Shown here: positions 37,001 through 44,240 of the stretch, in pieces
How positions within the stretch are numbered: position 1 is the first letter of the stretch
Layout: each line of letters starts with the position of its first letter
Position numbers and translations under genes: made by a program
NCBI GenBank assembly: GCA_001464385.1
Contig: LNFB01000184.1
Coordinates: 1-50,170 of the forward strand
DNA from: Deltaproteobacteria bacterium Ga0077550
Lineage (GTDB): Bacteria > Myxococcota_A > Polyangia > Nannocystales > Nannocystaceae
Reading direction: 5' to 3'
DNA length: 50,170 nt
Notes under the pieces: generated by a model
Database searches by the model: none
What the model was told of the DNA's origin: nothing
Seen by the model: only the letters and a program-made list of their open reading frames with translations

Positions 37001-37883
37001 CGGGCTGCACAACCGGCCCGGCAAGGTGCTGTCGTGGTACGCGGGCCCGATCGCGATGCGGACGACCAACACGCACCGGCGGTTCATGGCGTTCCCGCTG
37101 TACTTCCGCCGCGCGCACCGACTCGAGGATCGCAGCCTGACCCTCGCGGTGCCGCCGCTGTTCATCGCGCGCCGCCGCGAGGATCGACGCTTCTTCGAGG
37201 CCGGCCTGGTCGTGTGGCAGGTCCGACAGCAGCACAAGGTCGCGACCGCCGTCTTCCCGCCGCTGTTCTTCCACAGCCACGCGTTCGCGCAGCGCCGCCT
37301 GACGTGGCTGCTGCCGCTGTTCCTGCGCGACGACAACTGGGGCGAGGATCAGACATGGACCGCCCTCGGCCCACTCGCCTACGTGCAGCGGCGCAAGGGC
37401 GAGAACCTCGACTTCGTGCAGTTCCCCCTGGTCTGGCACATCGAGCGCGGCGAGAACCAGTTCACGTTCGGCGCCTTCGCGTGGTGGGACATCCGCCGCG
37501 GGATCAAGCAGGTGCAGCTGGTGCCCGGCGCGTACCTCCGCGCGGCCGGCTCGCGGCTCGACACGCACGTGATCGGGCCCGGCCTCGGCTGGTGGACGCG
37601 GGGCCGCGGCGCGACCGAGGGCGACTTCCACTGGCGCGCGCTGCTCGGACTGTTCGGTGCGGGCGTCGAGAACGGCCGGCGCTACGTGTCGATCTTCGGC
37701 GGTCGCATCGATCGCGGGCCGGGCCAGGCGCCACCCGAGCGCAAGCGGGCGCCGCGGACCAAGCGGGCGGGCAAGCGCGGCGCGAAGGCCAAGGGCGAGC
37801 GCGAGGCGGCCCCCGCCGCACCGACGCGGCGCGCGGCCCCGCCGACCCGACGCGCAGCCCCGGCATCCCCCGCGGGCAAGTGA
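34026..37883 (+). CDS. Giant exported protein of short aromatic/basic beta repeats, family unknown
   Basis: About 1285 residues from GTG 34026 (ATG 33909 is possible). Residues about 36-52 form a hydrophobic export or anchor segment (AALTCVVLGLLVWL); residues 55-155 are an Ala/Pro linker. From about 165 to 1225 the chain is an unbroken series of some forty units of 20-25 residues. Each has a core like VVPFYYRR, VAPLVW or GVVPLLFRH, an Arg/Asp/Gly-rich turn, and the next core. The proline sits at the same point in each core, and aromatics (Phe, Trp, Tyr) alternate with small residues, as in beta-strands of a barrel, solenoid or propeller stack. The last 55 residues are Lys/Arg/Pro/Ala-rich. 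I recognise no enzyme domain and cannot name the family. Confidence 0.85.
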   Translation: MEFPQHERAAATRRAPTGTPSAAAKGEARSIAGRSIAALTCVVLGLLVWLHAPTIEAASRAAASATPSRLAKRTATTSPARARPLVDTPVLATAGTWSGGAGVLSLAPPAPIAPLPASSLLAPPPPAPGDARAELDATPPAAPPSKTGRDVRSTLKASRSVPPFWIDRTYDTHRTRAIGFPPLFVHRTPAKDHPEKLLHFDLALTFGWGTAEGKRRWLSPVGLFFGSFSERKTVWGAAPLLMGYRRIGEQYNFGQFPLVWAWGTKYVKNLLVVPFHYQQKRPDGFRGVSAILFWYGHKHRDDTNAENDRGWFVAAPAFYRFRRGMKRFDFAFAYMGAENRLKGRKWVAVTPFALWHESEFGNRHELWTLPWLRRTDRARGRSAWAVPLALTFSHSDPDRRIFAATPLVWRTHNTLRGSDFTLVGPVGVYSDPRQRNVFAAPLWFQFQDRANDTMVRVFAPLGFSRRTPERTGVWTVLGGGMRTAKGYGAFVPPLLTWVGRRDDGTSMQGVLGMFWHVNRPDGDRPRRTVVLGPLGFFDAQRGGERERIRGGIPLAGILAGRHGNTRWQVITPLIWHAHDPEARRRTLVVAPFYHHRRGEDLDGGVAPLVFWGSGTKYRYGIVPGLLFADVQNVREKSHLTLSPVFVRHSAPGQRTMGVAGLVWDVVRDGGAERHTAVVPFYYRRDRDGKRLTVSWVGGVFKTPEARTAVWGPFVRRQTENRTVTGVAPLVWATTERNADGVTRNVSVVPFVIHHRSPKDDLDMFSPLVWRREIRGERARKNLAVVPFYFRQRQPSGVDVDGGVGFFWSRDRQRRTHTLIAGPFFHRLSRKSLHTGVVPLAWWMDTETDRRLVSLPTIVHIRNKKTGEHTTVAAPLWFDRRRSNGRRTWGAFPFVFGGKRLYNFTRFSLAPPGFVDVFRIQRNSRFTGVVPLLFRHRKCGYLADDDPKCTYTLWGSIPLFLYGKDGNGRRTHGSLLYVYDRDPAGMRLYTPLFGLHNRPGKVLSWYAGPIAMRTTNTHRRFMAFPLYFRRAHRLEDRSLTLAVPPLFIARRREDRRFFEAGLVVWQVRQQHKVATAVFPPLFFHSHAFAQRRLTWLLPLFLRDDNWGEDQTWTALGPLAYVQRRKGENLDFVQFPLVWHIERGENQFTFGAFAWWDIRRGIKQVQLVPGAYLRAAGSRLDTHVIGPGLGWWTRGRGATEGDFHWRALLGLFGAGVENGRRYVSIFGGRIDRGPGQAPPERKRAPRTKRAGKRGAKAKGEREAAPAAPTRRAAPPTRRAAPASPAGK

Positions 37884-37892
37884 GCGGCCGCT

Positions 37893-38780
37893 TCAGCGGT
37901 ACAGGATCTCGACGCGCTGGATCGTCTGCGGCGTCGTCGGGCGATCGTCGGGCCCGCCGGTCGCCGCGATGCGCTCCGCGAGCGTGACCGTGGCCTCGGT
38001 GCAGCGGCCGAAGATCGAGTGCTTGCCGTCGAGGTGGGGCGTGGGTGCGAGCGTGATGAAGAACTGGGCCGAGCCGGTGGTCGGGCCGCGGTTCGCCATG
38101 CTCAGCAGGCCCGGGTGATCGTGGAAGAGACCGTCGCCGAACTCGTCGGGGATCACGTAGCCCGCGTTCCCGGTGCCGGTGCCGGTCGGGTCGCCGCCCT
38201 GGATCATGAAGCCCTCGATCACGCGGTGGAAGATCGTCCCGTCGAAGTAGGGCTTCGCAGCCCACACGCCCTCGGCGTCCCGCGAGGGTCGCTTGCCGCG
38301 GGCGAGGCCGACGAAGTTCGCGACCGTGCGCGGCGCTGCCTTCGGGAGCAGCTCGCACTCGAGGACGCCCTGCTCCATCACGAGCCGCGCCCAGAGGGTG
38401 CCGCCGGGATCGCCCGGGAGATCGGCGAGGGCCTCCTCGAGGGTGAAGTCGCCGCCCTCCGGGTCGCCCTGGGCGGTGGCGTACTCGCGGATCTCCTCGT
38501 CGGTCATCCCGAGCTCGGGCTCGTCCCCGGCCGCGAAGCGTGGGCCCTCGGCGGCGGCGCCCTCGGGGGTCTGGGCCTTGCCGGCCTTCAGGCGGGCGCT
38601 CCGCTCGGCCTGCTCCGCCTGCTGGGCCGCGAGTTCCTCGGGCAAGGGGGGTGGCGGGGTGAAGACGCAGGCGGGCGCCAGGAGGCCGCCCAGGGCCAGC
38701 AGCGCCCCTCGGGCGCCCCCTTGGCCCCGAGGGTCCGGCCCCGGTCCCCCGCTGCGGTTCGCCCTGGTCCCCGCGGCCAT
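37893..38780 (-). CDS. Cyclophilin-type peptidyl-prolyl isomerase, lipoprotein
   Basis: 295 residues from ATG 38780, chosen because GAGGGG precedes it and it gives a proper signal; ATGs lie upstream. The leader ends LLAPAC (Cys about residue 38), so it is probably an outer-membrane or periplasmic lipoprotein folding factor. A charged linker (about 45-120) precedes the cyclophilin domain. That domain has FDGTIFHRVIEGFMIQGGD with the catalytic Arg, MANRGPTTGSAQFFIT and LDGKHSIFGR. The position usually holding Trp or Phe before LDGKH is His here. It is convergent with the giant repeat gene (nine bases between stops) and divergent from rpsT. Confidence 0.9.
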   Translation of the reverse strand: MAAGTRANRSGGPGPDPRGQGGARGALLALGGLLAPACVFTPPPPLPEELAAQQAEQAERSARLKAGKAQTPEGAAAEGPRFAAGDEPELGMTDEEIREYATAQGDPEGGDFTLEEALADLPGDPGGTLWARLVMEQGVLECELLPKAAPRTVANFVGLARGKRPSRDAEGVWAAKPYFDGTIFHRVIEGFMIQGGDPTGTGTGNAGYVIPDEFGDGLFHDHPGLLSMANRGPTTGSAQFFITLAPTPHLDGKHSIFGRCTEATVTLAERIAATGGPDDRPTTPQTIQRVEILYR

Positions 38781-38844
38781 GCCGCCCCTCGATGCCCTGC
38801 CCGGTTCACCCACGTGGGCCATAGGCTGCACCGGCGGACCCGGC

Positions 38845-38874
38845 TTGACAAGCAACGCCCCCACGGCGTTAGAG
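38845..38874 (+). promoter_or_regulatory. Promoter of rpsT
   Basis: A consensus TTGACA (38845-38850) is followed after 18 bases by TTAGAG (38869-38874). The predicted leader is about 20 bases before the GTG start at 38900. It lies in the divergent gap to the cyclophilin gene. Confidence 0.6.
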
Positions 38875-38899
38875 TGCGCCCCCGAACCGAGATTCGCCC

Positions 38900-39166
38900 G
38901 TGGCCAATCACAAGCAAGCAGAGAAGCGGAACCGTCAGCGAATCAAGCGTCGCGCGCGGAACCTGACCCACCTCTCGTCCATGCGCACCTTCATCAAGAA
39001 GGTCCGCCGCGCCCTCGACGGAGGTGATGCGGACGCCGCCAAGGCCTCGCTCCCCGCGGCGGTCACGGCGATCACGAAGGCCGCGAGCAAGGGCGTCATC
39101 CACCGCAACACCGCGTCGCGCTACGTGTCGCGTCTCACCCGCGCCGTCGCCGTCAAGGCGGCGTAG
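38900..39166 (+). CDS. rpsT: 30S ribosomal protein S20
   Basis: 88 residues from GTG 38900. S20 binds 16S rRNA early in 30S assembly. The sequence is highly basic and helical, opening MANHKQAEKRNRQR with SMRTFIKKVRRAL, and closing KGVIHRNTASRYVSRL, all family hallmarks. It is a single-gene unit on the plus strand with its own promoter upstream. Downstream are three tandem tetraloop hairpins and a strong terminator. rpsT next to holA is a common bacterial arrangement, though here the two are convergent. Confidence 0.97.
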   Translation: MANHKQAEKRNRQRIKRRARNLTHLSSMRTFIKKVRRALDGGDADAAKASLPAAVTAITKAASKGVIHRNTASRYVSRLTRAVAVKAA

Positions 39167-39176
39167 CGCCACCACC

Positions 39177-39244
39177 CACGCCGCGGCAACGCGGCCTCGC
39201 ACGCCGCGGCGACGCGGCCTCGCACGCCGCGGCAACGCGGCTCG
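39177..39244 (+). repeat. Three tandem 23-bp repeats, each a GNRA-tetraloop hairpin, after rpsT
   Basis: Units at 39177-39199, 39200-39222 and 39223-39244 share the sequence CACGCCGCGGCAACGCGGC. Each contains GCCGCG, a four-base loop, CGCGGC. The loops are GCAA, GCGA and GCAA, all of the stable GNRA class in the plus-strand RNA. They begin ten bases after the rpsT stop codon. Confidence 0.85.
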
Positions 39245-39250
39245 CAGCCA

Positions 39251-39279
39251 CGCGGCGATCGGGACTCCCGACCGCCGCG
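39251..39279. terminator. Hairpin terminator between rpsT and holA
   Basis: CGCGGCG-A-TCGGG, loop ACT, CCCGA-C-CGCCGCG, followed by TTCGCGTTGGTTC. The stem is 7 bp, one mismatch, then 5 bp. In the minus-strand RNA the mismatch becomes a G-U pair, so it should also work for holA. The plan and tail are the same as at 18922. Confidence 0.8.
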
Positions 39280-39290
39280 TTCGCGTTGGT

Positions 39291-40337
39291 TCAGCGGCGC
39301 GCGATGCCGGCGACCGCGTCGCACGACTCGAGGATCCAGCGCTCGAGGGCCAGCTCGGCGGCGCGCGAGACCACGAAGCTGCCGCCCTTCAGATCGCCGT
39401 CGAGCCGCACGAGGGCCCCGAAGGCCCGACGCAGGCGATCGGGCCCGAACTGCCGCGCCTGATCGACGAGCTTGCGGGCCACGAACGGCGGGACGCCAGC
39501 GGCCGCCTCGACCTCGCCGGGGCGCAGGCCGACGCCGTGGGCGAGCATCAGCATCCGCAGCTGCCGGGCGAGCAGGCCCACGAGCGGCGCCGCCTCGCCC
39601 ATCCCACCGTCGCCCTGCGAGAACATCCTGCGGAGCACGGCGATCGCCCGCTCGTGGCGGCCCATGCCGACCGCGTCGGTGAGATCGAAGACCACCGCGT
39701 CGCGGGCGTCGGTCACCACCGCGGTGACGTGGGCGAGCGTCACCTTCACGCCCAGGCCCGCGAAGAGCGACGCCTGCTCGAGCGCCTGGGCCAACGCCGA
39801 GGGCGAGTTGCCGACGCGCTCGACGATCGCGTTGGCCGCCGCGGACTCGATGGCGACGCCGACCTCGCGGGCTTGGGTCAGCACGAACGCGACCGCGTCG
39901 TCGTTGCGCCGCAGCCCCTCGAACTTCTCGATGACGCCGGTCTTCTTCGCCGCCGTCACCAGCCGCGAGCGCGCGTCGATGCCCGACGAGGTGATGAGCA
40001 GCACCGTGCTCGGGTTCGGCGCGGCGAGGTACTCGACGAGCGAGTCGAGCAGCTTGGGGTTCGCGGGGCCGCGGCCCTTGCCGATCGCCTCGGGCTCGTC
40101 GAGTTCGACGAGCCGGCGCTTGGCCATCAGCGGCACCTGCATGCACGCCTCGAGCACCTTGCCGGGGCCCTCGAGGTCGCGGCCCACGAAGCGCTCGTGG
40201 TTGAACGCCGCGAAGTTCTCGTCGAGCGTCGCGGCCCGCAGCGCCTCGATCCACACGCGCATCATCGCGTGCTCGGTGCCGTACAGCACGTAGACCGGCG
40301 CGACGTCGCCGGCCTTGATCTTGGCCAGCGCGCTCAC
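39291..40337 (-). CDS. holA: DNA polymerase III subunit delta
   Basis: HolA opens the sliding clamp as part of the clamp-loader complex. 348 residues from GTG 40337 (GTGA overlap with the methyltransferase gene upstream). Family features: VAPVYVLYGTEHAMMRVWIEAL at the start, PLMAKRRLVELDEPE, PSTVLLITSSGIDARSRL, a helical lid with ERVGNSPSALAQALEQASLFAG, then the C-terminal collar domain (LLARQLRMLMLAHG, VPPFVARKLVDQARQF, LDGDLKGG). Length matches the family. Sequence identity within this family is low, but the pattern is clear. Confidence 0.92.
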   Translation of the reverse strand: MSALAKIKAGDVAPVYVLYGTEHAMMRVWIEALRAATLDENFAAFNHERFVGRDLEGPGKVLEACMQVPLMAKRRLVELDEPEAIGKGRGPANPKLLDSLVEYLAAPNPSTVLLITSSGIDARSRLVTAAKKTGVIEKFEGLRRNDDAVAFVLTQAREVGVAIESAAANAIVERVGNSPSALAQALEQASLFAGLGVKVTLAHVTAVVTDARDAVVFDLTDAVGMGRHERAIAVLRRMFSQGDGGMGEAAPLVGLLARQLRMLMLAHGVGLRPGEVEAAAGVPPFVARKLVDQARQFGPDRLRRAFGALVRLDGDLKGGSFVVSRAAELALERWILESCDAVAGIARR

Positions 40338-41644
40338 CCCGGGCCCTTGGCGGGCGCCTTGCCGGCCCGCGGGCGCAGCGTCGCGACGCACTCGACCTCG
40401 GGCGTCATCGGCATCAGGTCGAACACGGCGACCTCGTCGATGGCCCAGCCGTGCTTCACCAGCACCGCGAGATCGCGGGCGAGCGTCGCGGGGTCGCACG
40501 CGACGAGGACAATACGCTCGGTGGCGACCACCGCGAGCGCGCGGGTGGCCTCGGTGCCGAGGCCCGCCCGCGGCGGATCGGCGACGACCACCTCGTACCG
40601 CGTCTCTCCACCCGCAATGCGCGGCACGAGGGCCGCGACGTCGCCGTGCTTGGCGTTGATGGGCAGGCCTTGCGCCTCCGCGAGCTTGCGCAGCAGGCCG
40701 ACCGACTCGCGATCGTCGTCGCACGTCCACACGCGGCTCGCGACGCGGGCGAGCGCGCGGGTGAAGTTGCCCGCGCCGGCGTAGAGCTCGAGCACGCGCT
40801 TGCCGTGGGGCTTCGCGCGGCCGAGCACGTGGCGCAGCAGCGCCCGGTTCACGTCGCCGCGGGCCTGGGTGAACACGAACGGCGACGCCGACATCGGCGG
40901 CAGGCCACCGCCGCCGTCGATCTCGAGCACCGGCGCGCCGACGCGGATGCGCGCCCGACCGCCGCGCAGCTCGACGCCGATGAGCACCCGATCGAGGCAC
41001 GCCTCGAGCGCGTCGCGGAGCTCCTCCGTGGGGCGCACGCCCGCGAGCCCGAGCGCGACGTGCTTGCCGTCGGTCAACGCATGCACCTCGCCGTGCGCGG
41101 GCAGCAGCGCGGCGACCTTGCGCAGCCGGGTCAGCGCGTGGCGCAGGGGAGCGGTGAGCACCGGGCACGCGGGCACGTCGATGACCTCGTCGCTGCGCTT
41201 GCGCATGAAGCCGAGCACGAACGTGTCGCCGTCGTTACGGTAGTGCAGTCGCGCGCGGCGGCGGTAGGCCAGCCCGTCGCCGACCGGCGGCGCGTCGCCG
41301 AGCACCGGCTCGACGCCGAGCTGACGCAGCGCGTCCTTGACCATGCCGAGCTTGAGGCCGAGCTGGGCGGCCGGCGCGACATGCTGCCATCCGCAGCCTC
41401 CGCACGTCCCCGCGAGCGCGCACGGGGGCGTGACCCGGTGCTCGCTCGGCTCGAGGATCTCGTCGATGACGCCGACGACGTGCTTGCGCGCGGTCCGAGC
41501 CGCGTGCGCGCGCACGAGTTCACCGGGCAGCGCCTCGGGGATGAACCATGTGGCCGGCTCCGAGGCGTCGGCCTCGGCGCGGTGGCCCACGGCGTCGCCG
41601 CCCGTGGCGAGCGTGCGGATGCGGATCTCGACGGTGGAGCCCAT
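40334..41644 (-). CDS. 23S rRNA/tRNA uracil-5 methyltransferase (RlmD/TrmA class)
   Basis: 436 residues from ATG 41644. These enzymes methylate uridine at C5 with S-adenosylmethionine. The N-terminus is a TRAM-like beta domain (VEIRIRTLATGGDAVGH). A 4Fe-4S cluster site follows: PPCALAGTCGGCGWQH and VPACPVL. The methyltransferase core has LELYAGAGNFTRALA, VVADPPRAGLG, the catalytic Cys in LVACDPATLARDL and the Glu near the end (MPMTPEVECVATL). Cluster and length point to RlmD/RumA rather than cluster-less TrmA, but the target cannot be fixed from sequence. It is upstream of and overlaps holA. Confidence 0.92.
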   Translation of the reverse strand: MGSTVEIRIRTLATGGDAVGHRAEADASEPATWFIPEALPGELVRAHAARTARKHVVGVIDEILEPSEHRVTPPCALAGTCGGCGWQHVAPAAQLGLKLGMVKDALRQLGVEPVLGDAPPVGDGLAYRRRARLHYRNDGDTFVLGFMRKRSDEVIDVPACPVLTAPLRHALTRLRKVAALLPAHGEVHALTDGKHVALGLAGVRPTEELRDALEACLDRVLIGVELRGGRARIRVGAPVLEIDGGGGLPPMSASPFVFTQARGDVNRALLRHVLGRAKPHGKRVLELYAGAGNFTRALARVASRVWTCDDDRESVGLLRKLAEAQGLPINAKHGDVAALVPRIAGGETRYEVVVADPPRAGLGTEATRALAVVATERIVLVACDPATLARDLAVLVKHGWAIDEVAVFDLMPMTPEVECVATLRPRAGKAPAKGPG

Positions 41645-41756
41645 GCGGCCGGAGGGTATACCCGATCCGGCCGCGCCGATTTCGGAGCGGCGCCGCCGGC
41701 GTGCCGCGCCGATTGGGCTTGGGTCGCCGGCGCGCACGCGCCATGCTGGCCGCCCC

Positions 41757-42494
41757 ATGGCACCCCCCCGCAACGGTCTGTCCGGCGCCCTGTCCGAAGC
41801 CCTCGCGCACCTCGTCGACGAGGCGCTCGAGCTGCTCGGCGCGGACGACGTCGTGCGCGCACGCGCGACGATCGCGGAGGCCGTCGCCCTGGCGCCCGAC
41901 GCCGCCGAGGTCCGGGTCCTGCAGGCCGAGCTCGCGATCCACGACGGGGACATCGACGCGGCCCACGGCCACCTCGAGGCGGCGCTGCGGGCCGACCCCG
42001 ACCACGCCGACGCCCACCACATGATCGCGCGGATCCTCGAGGACCGCGGCGAGGTGGCGACGATGATCGAGCACGACCTGCGCGTGCTCGCGCTCGACGC
42101 CCAGGCCGACCGGCGCGCCGGCGTCGGCACCTCGGACGATCTCGCGTTCATCGAGGAGCACGCCCGCCGCACCCTGGACACCCTGCCCGGCCACCTGGCC
42201 CAGCGGGTCGAGGACGTCCCGGTCGTGCTCGAGGCCCGGCCCAGCGCGGCCCTGGTGCGCGAGTGCTTCGATCCCCGAGCGCTCGGCCTCTTCGAGGGCC
42301 CGACCGACTTCGATCGCCGGGCCGGCCACGCCGACGTCCGCCCGACCCGGATCGTGCTCTTCTACGCCAACCTCCTGGCCATCGCCCCCGACGACGACGC
42401 GCTGGTCGAGCAGATCGAGGTCACCGTGCTGCACGAACTCGGGCACTTCTTCGGCCTCGACGAGGACGATGTCGCCGACCTGGGTCTCGAGTGA
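41757..42494 (+). CDS. TPR-containing minimal zinc metallopeptidase (DUF1025/zincin type)
   Basis: 245 residues from ATG 41757. The N-terminal 100 residues are TPR-like helices (ARATIAEAVALAPDAAEVRVLQAELAIHD, then AHGHLEAALRADPDHADAHH). The C-terminal 110 residues are a minimal zincin: VRPTRIVLFYANLLAIAP and the zinc motif VLHELGHFFGLDEDDV. This matches small zincins of the PF06262/DUF1025 type, which end just after this motif. Substrates are unknown. There is no signal peptide, so the protein is cytoplasmic. It diverges from the methyltransferase gene; two hairpins follow it. Confidence 0.88.
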   Translation: MAPPRNGLSGALSEALAHLVDEALELLGADDVVRARATIAEAVALAPDAAEVRVLQAELAIHDGDIDAAHGHLEAALRADPDHADAHHMIARILEDRGEVATMIEHDLRVLALDAQADRRAGVGTSDDLAFIEEHARRTLDTLPGHLAQRVEDVPVVLEARPSAALVRECFDPRALGLFEGPTDFDRRAGHADVRPTRIVLFYANLLAIAPDDDALVEQIEVTVLHELGHFFGLDEDDVADLGLE

Positions 42495-42522
42495 CCTGCC
42501 GGCCGCGTGGGCGCCAATGCCC

Positions 42523-42585
42523 TGGCGGCGACCGCCAAACGGCTACGAGGGTCGCCAGGGGGGCGAGCCGGCTCGCCGTGGCGAC
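42523..42585 (+). terminator. Two GC hairpins after the zincin gene
   Basis: First: TGGCGG-CGA-CCGCCA (42523-42537). Second and larger: arms GTCGCCA (42551-42557) and TGGCGAC (42579-42585) enclose the perfect palindrome GGCGAGCCGGCTCGCC (42562-42577). No T-run follows. They fill most of the 167-bp gap before the next plus-strand gene. Confidence 0.6.
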
Positions 42586-42661
42586 ACCTGTATCCATGCC
42601 CTGTGATTCCGGCATCTTGCGCTGGGGTCGCCACGGTACGCCGCCTGCACCATTGCGGGAC

Positions 42662-43114
42662 ATGGCGACGACGAAGACCCTGGCGGCCGTGCTCACCCTG
42701 TCCTTCCTCGCGGGTTGCGACCAGCAGGGCGAGACCGTGGGCCCCCGCGGTGGCGTGGTGATGTCGGACGACGGTCGCGTCACCCTCGACGTCCCGGCCG
42801 GCGCCCTGTCCGACGAGGTCGAGATCACGATCGAGGCCATCGACGACGCGCCCGCCGGCGTCGTCGGCCTCGCCTACGCGATCGAGCCCGCCGGCGTGTC
42901 GCTGCTCCGTCCCGCGACGCTGACCTACGACCTCGCGGCCGGCGACGAGGCGCGCTCGCTCGAGCTCGCCGGCGTCGAGATGGACGACCTCGTGCTCGTC
43001 ACCGAGAAGGCCGACCGCTGGCAGCCCCTGGCCGACCGCGACGTCGACGCCGACGCCGAGCTCCTCTCCGCCTCCGTCCTGTACTTCTCGAGCTACGCCA
43101 TCGTCTCGCGCTGA
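42662..43114 (+). CDS. Lipoprotein with ZU5-like domain
   Basis: 150 residues from ATG 42662. The signal ends LSFLAGC (Cys about residue 19), a clear lipobox. The mature part opens GPRGGVVMSDDGRVTLDVPAGALSDEVEI (in two segments), the pattern of ZU5-type beta-sandwich domains, and continues with VSLLRPATLTYDL and a final LYFSSYAIVSR. ZU5 domains in bacterial lipoproteins are surface or periplasmic modules of unknown role. The gene stands alone and is convergent with the acyl-CoA dehydrogenase cluster, separated by the hairpin at 43142. Confidence 0.82.
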   Translation: MATTKTLAAVLTLSFLAGCDQQGETVGPRGGVVMSDDGRVTLDVPAGALSDEVEITIEAIDDAPAGVVGLAYAIEPAGVSLLRPATLTYDLAAGDEARSLELAGVEMDDLVLVTEKADRWQPLADRDVDADAELLSASVLYFSSYAIVSR

Positions 43115-43141
43115 ACCGTCCCCACGCTCGCTCGTCCCGAG

Positions 43142-43173
43142 GAGGGCATGTCGGTCGCGACCGATGTGCCCTC
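43142..43173. terminator. Bidirectional terminator between the ZU5 lipoprotein and beta-oxidation genes
   Basis: GAGGGCATGTCGGTC pairs with GACCGATGTGCCCTC around a two-base centre, allowing G-U pairs: a nearly perfect 32-bp inverted repeat. It is followed by a short T-run (CGTTTCGG) on the plus strand. It lies between convergent stops at 43114 and 43194. Confidence 0.75.
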
Positions 43174-43193
43174 CGATCGTTTCGGGGCGGACG

Positions 43194-44240
43194 TCAGGCG
43201 AAGCGGGCGACGATGCCTGGCACCACGGCGGCGCGAAGGTCGTCGTCGCCGCGATCGATGGCGCTGCACGCCCGTGCGTCCCGGAGCAGGCGTTCGATCG
43301 GGAACTCGCGGGTGTAGCCGTAGCCGCCGTGGACCTGGAGCGCCTCGGAGCACGCCGCCACCGCGCTGCGCACCGCGGCGAGCTGGGCCCGCGCCGCCGC
43401 GTCAGCGGCATCGTCCGCGACCGCATCCAGGCGCGCCGCCGCCTTCACCGTCAGCATCCACGCCGCATCGCGCTCGGTCGCGCTGTTCGCCAGCTTCCAC
43501 TGGATGGCCTGGAAGTTCGCGATGGCCTGCCCGAACTGCTCGCGGACCCTCGCATACTCCACGGCGCGGGTGATCGCCGCGCGGGCCAGGCCGCAGGCCG
43601 TCGCCGCGACACCCACCGAGACCCGCGCCGAGAGGCGCCGCGCCAGCGCGTCGTCGCCGGCGTGCGTGGCCTCGGCGTCGAGCTCGAGGTCGGCCCAGCC
43701 CGCCGCGCACAGCCCCGAGGCCGAACGGGCCCGCCGCGCGCCCACGTCCGCGGCGCGCACGAAGCCGACCACTGCGCCCTCGGGCCCCTGCCCGACCGCG
43801 ACGACGTCGCCGTCGGCGGGGACCATCCGCGCCGCGCCCTGCAGGCGAACGTGCGACTCGGCACGCGCCGAGAGTCCACGGCTCGCCCCGCACCAGCCGA
43901 CGAAGCCGTCGCCCCCCAGCGCCCTCGCGAGGAGTTCGTCGTCGCCGAGGCCCAGGGCGAGGCCCACGGCCGCGGCCTCGTGGATCGCGACCCGGATCGC
44001 CAGCGATCCGCTGTGCGCCGCGATGTCCTCGACCACCGCGACCGTCCCGAGCATACCGACGCCCGCGCCGCCGCTGGCCTCGGGCGCGCTGAGGCCGAAC
44101 AGGCCCCACTCGCTGCACCGCGCGGCGAGCCCGGCGTCGAGGCCCGCGTCGTCCCAGCGCGCCGCGTGCGGGGCGAACTCGCGGTTGCCGAGCGGCCCGA
44201 CGGCGCCGAGCAGCGCCTCGACGTGGGGTGACCAGTTCAC
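43194..44240 (-). CDS. Divergent acyl-CoA dehydrogenase-like protein, probably non-catalytic subunit
   Basis: 348 residues from GTG 44240 (GTGA overlap with the upstream dehydrogenase; GGAGG precedes it). The C-terminal helical domain is recognisable: EYARVREQFGQAIANFQAIQWKLA and VHGGYGYTREFPIERLLRDARA. But the segment that should hold the catalytic Glu (IYEGTSE) reads AIDRGDDDL, and the mid-domain motif normally like LSEPEAGSD is absent (GWCGASRGLSARAE instead). It is probably the non-catalytic half of a heteromeric dehydrogenase with its overlapping neighbour, as known for some mycobacterial FadE pairs. The pairing is inference. Confidence 0.8.
   Translation of the reverse strand: MNWSPHVEALLGAVGPLGNREFAPHAARWDDAGLDAGLAARCSEWGLFGLSAPEASGGAGVGMLGTVAVVEDIAAHSGSLAIRVAIHEAAAVGLALGLGDDELLARALGGDGFVGWCGASRGLSARAESHVRLQGAARMVPADGDVVAVGQGPEGAVVGFVRAADVGARRARSASGLCAAGWADLELDAEATHAGDDALARRLSARVSVGVAATACGLARAAITRAVEYARVREQFGQAIANFQAIQWKLANSATERDAAWMLTVKAAARLDAVADDAADAAARAQLAAVRSAVAACSEALQVHGGYGYTREFPIERLLRDARACSAIDRGDDDLRAAVVPGIVARFA

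Noticed and set aside
39177..39244. CRISPR or REP array after rpsT
   Set aside because: Units are contiguous 22-23-mers without spacers; tandem RNA hairpins explain them better.
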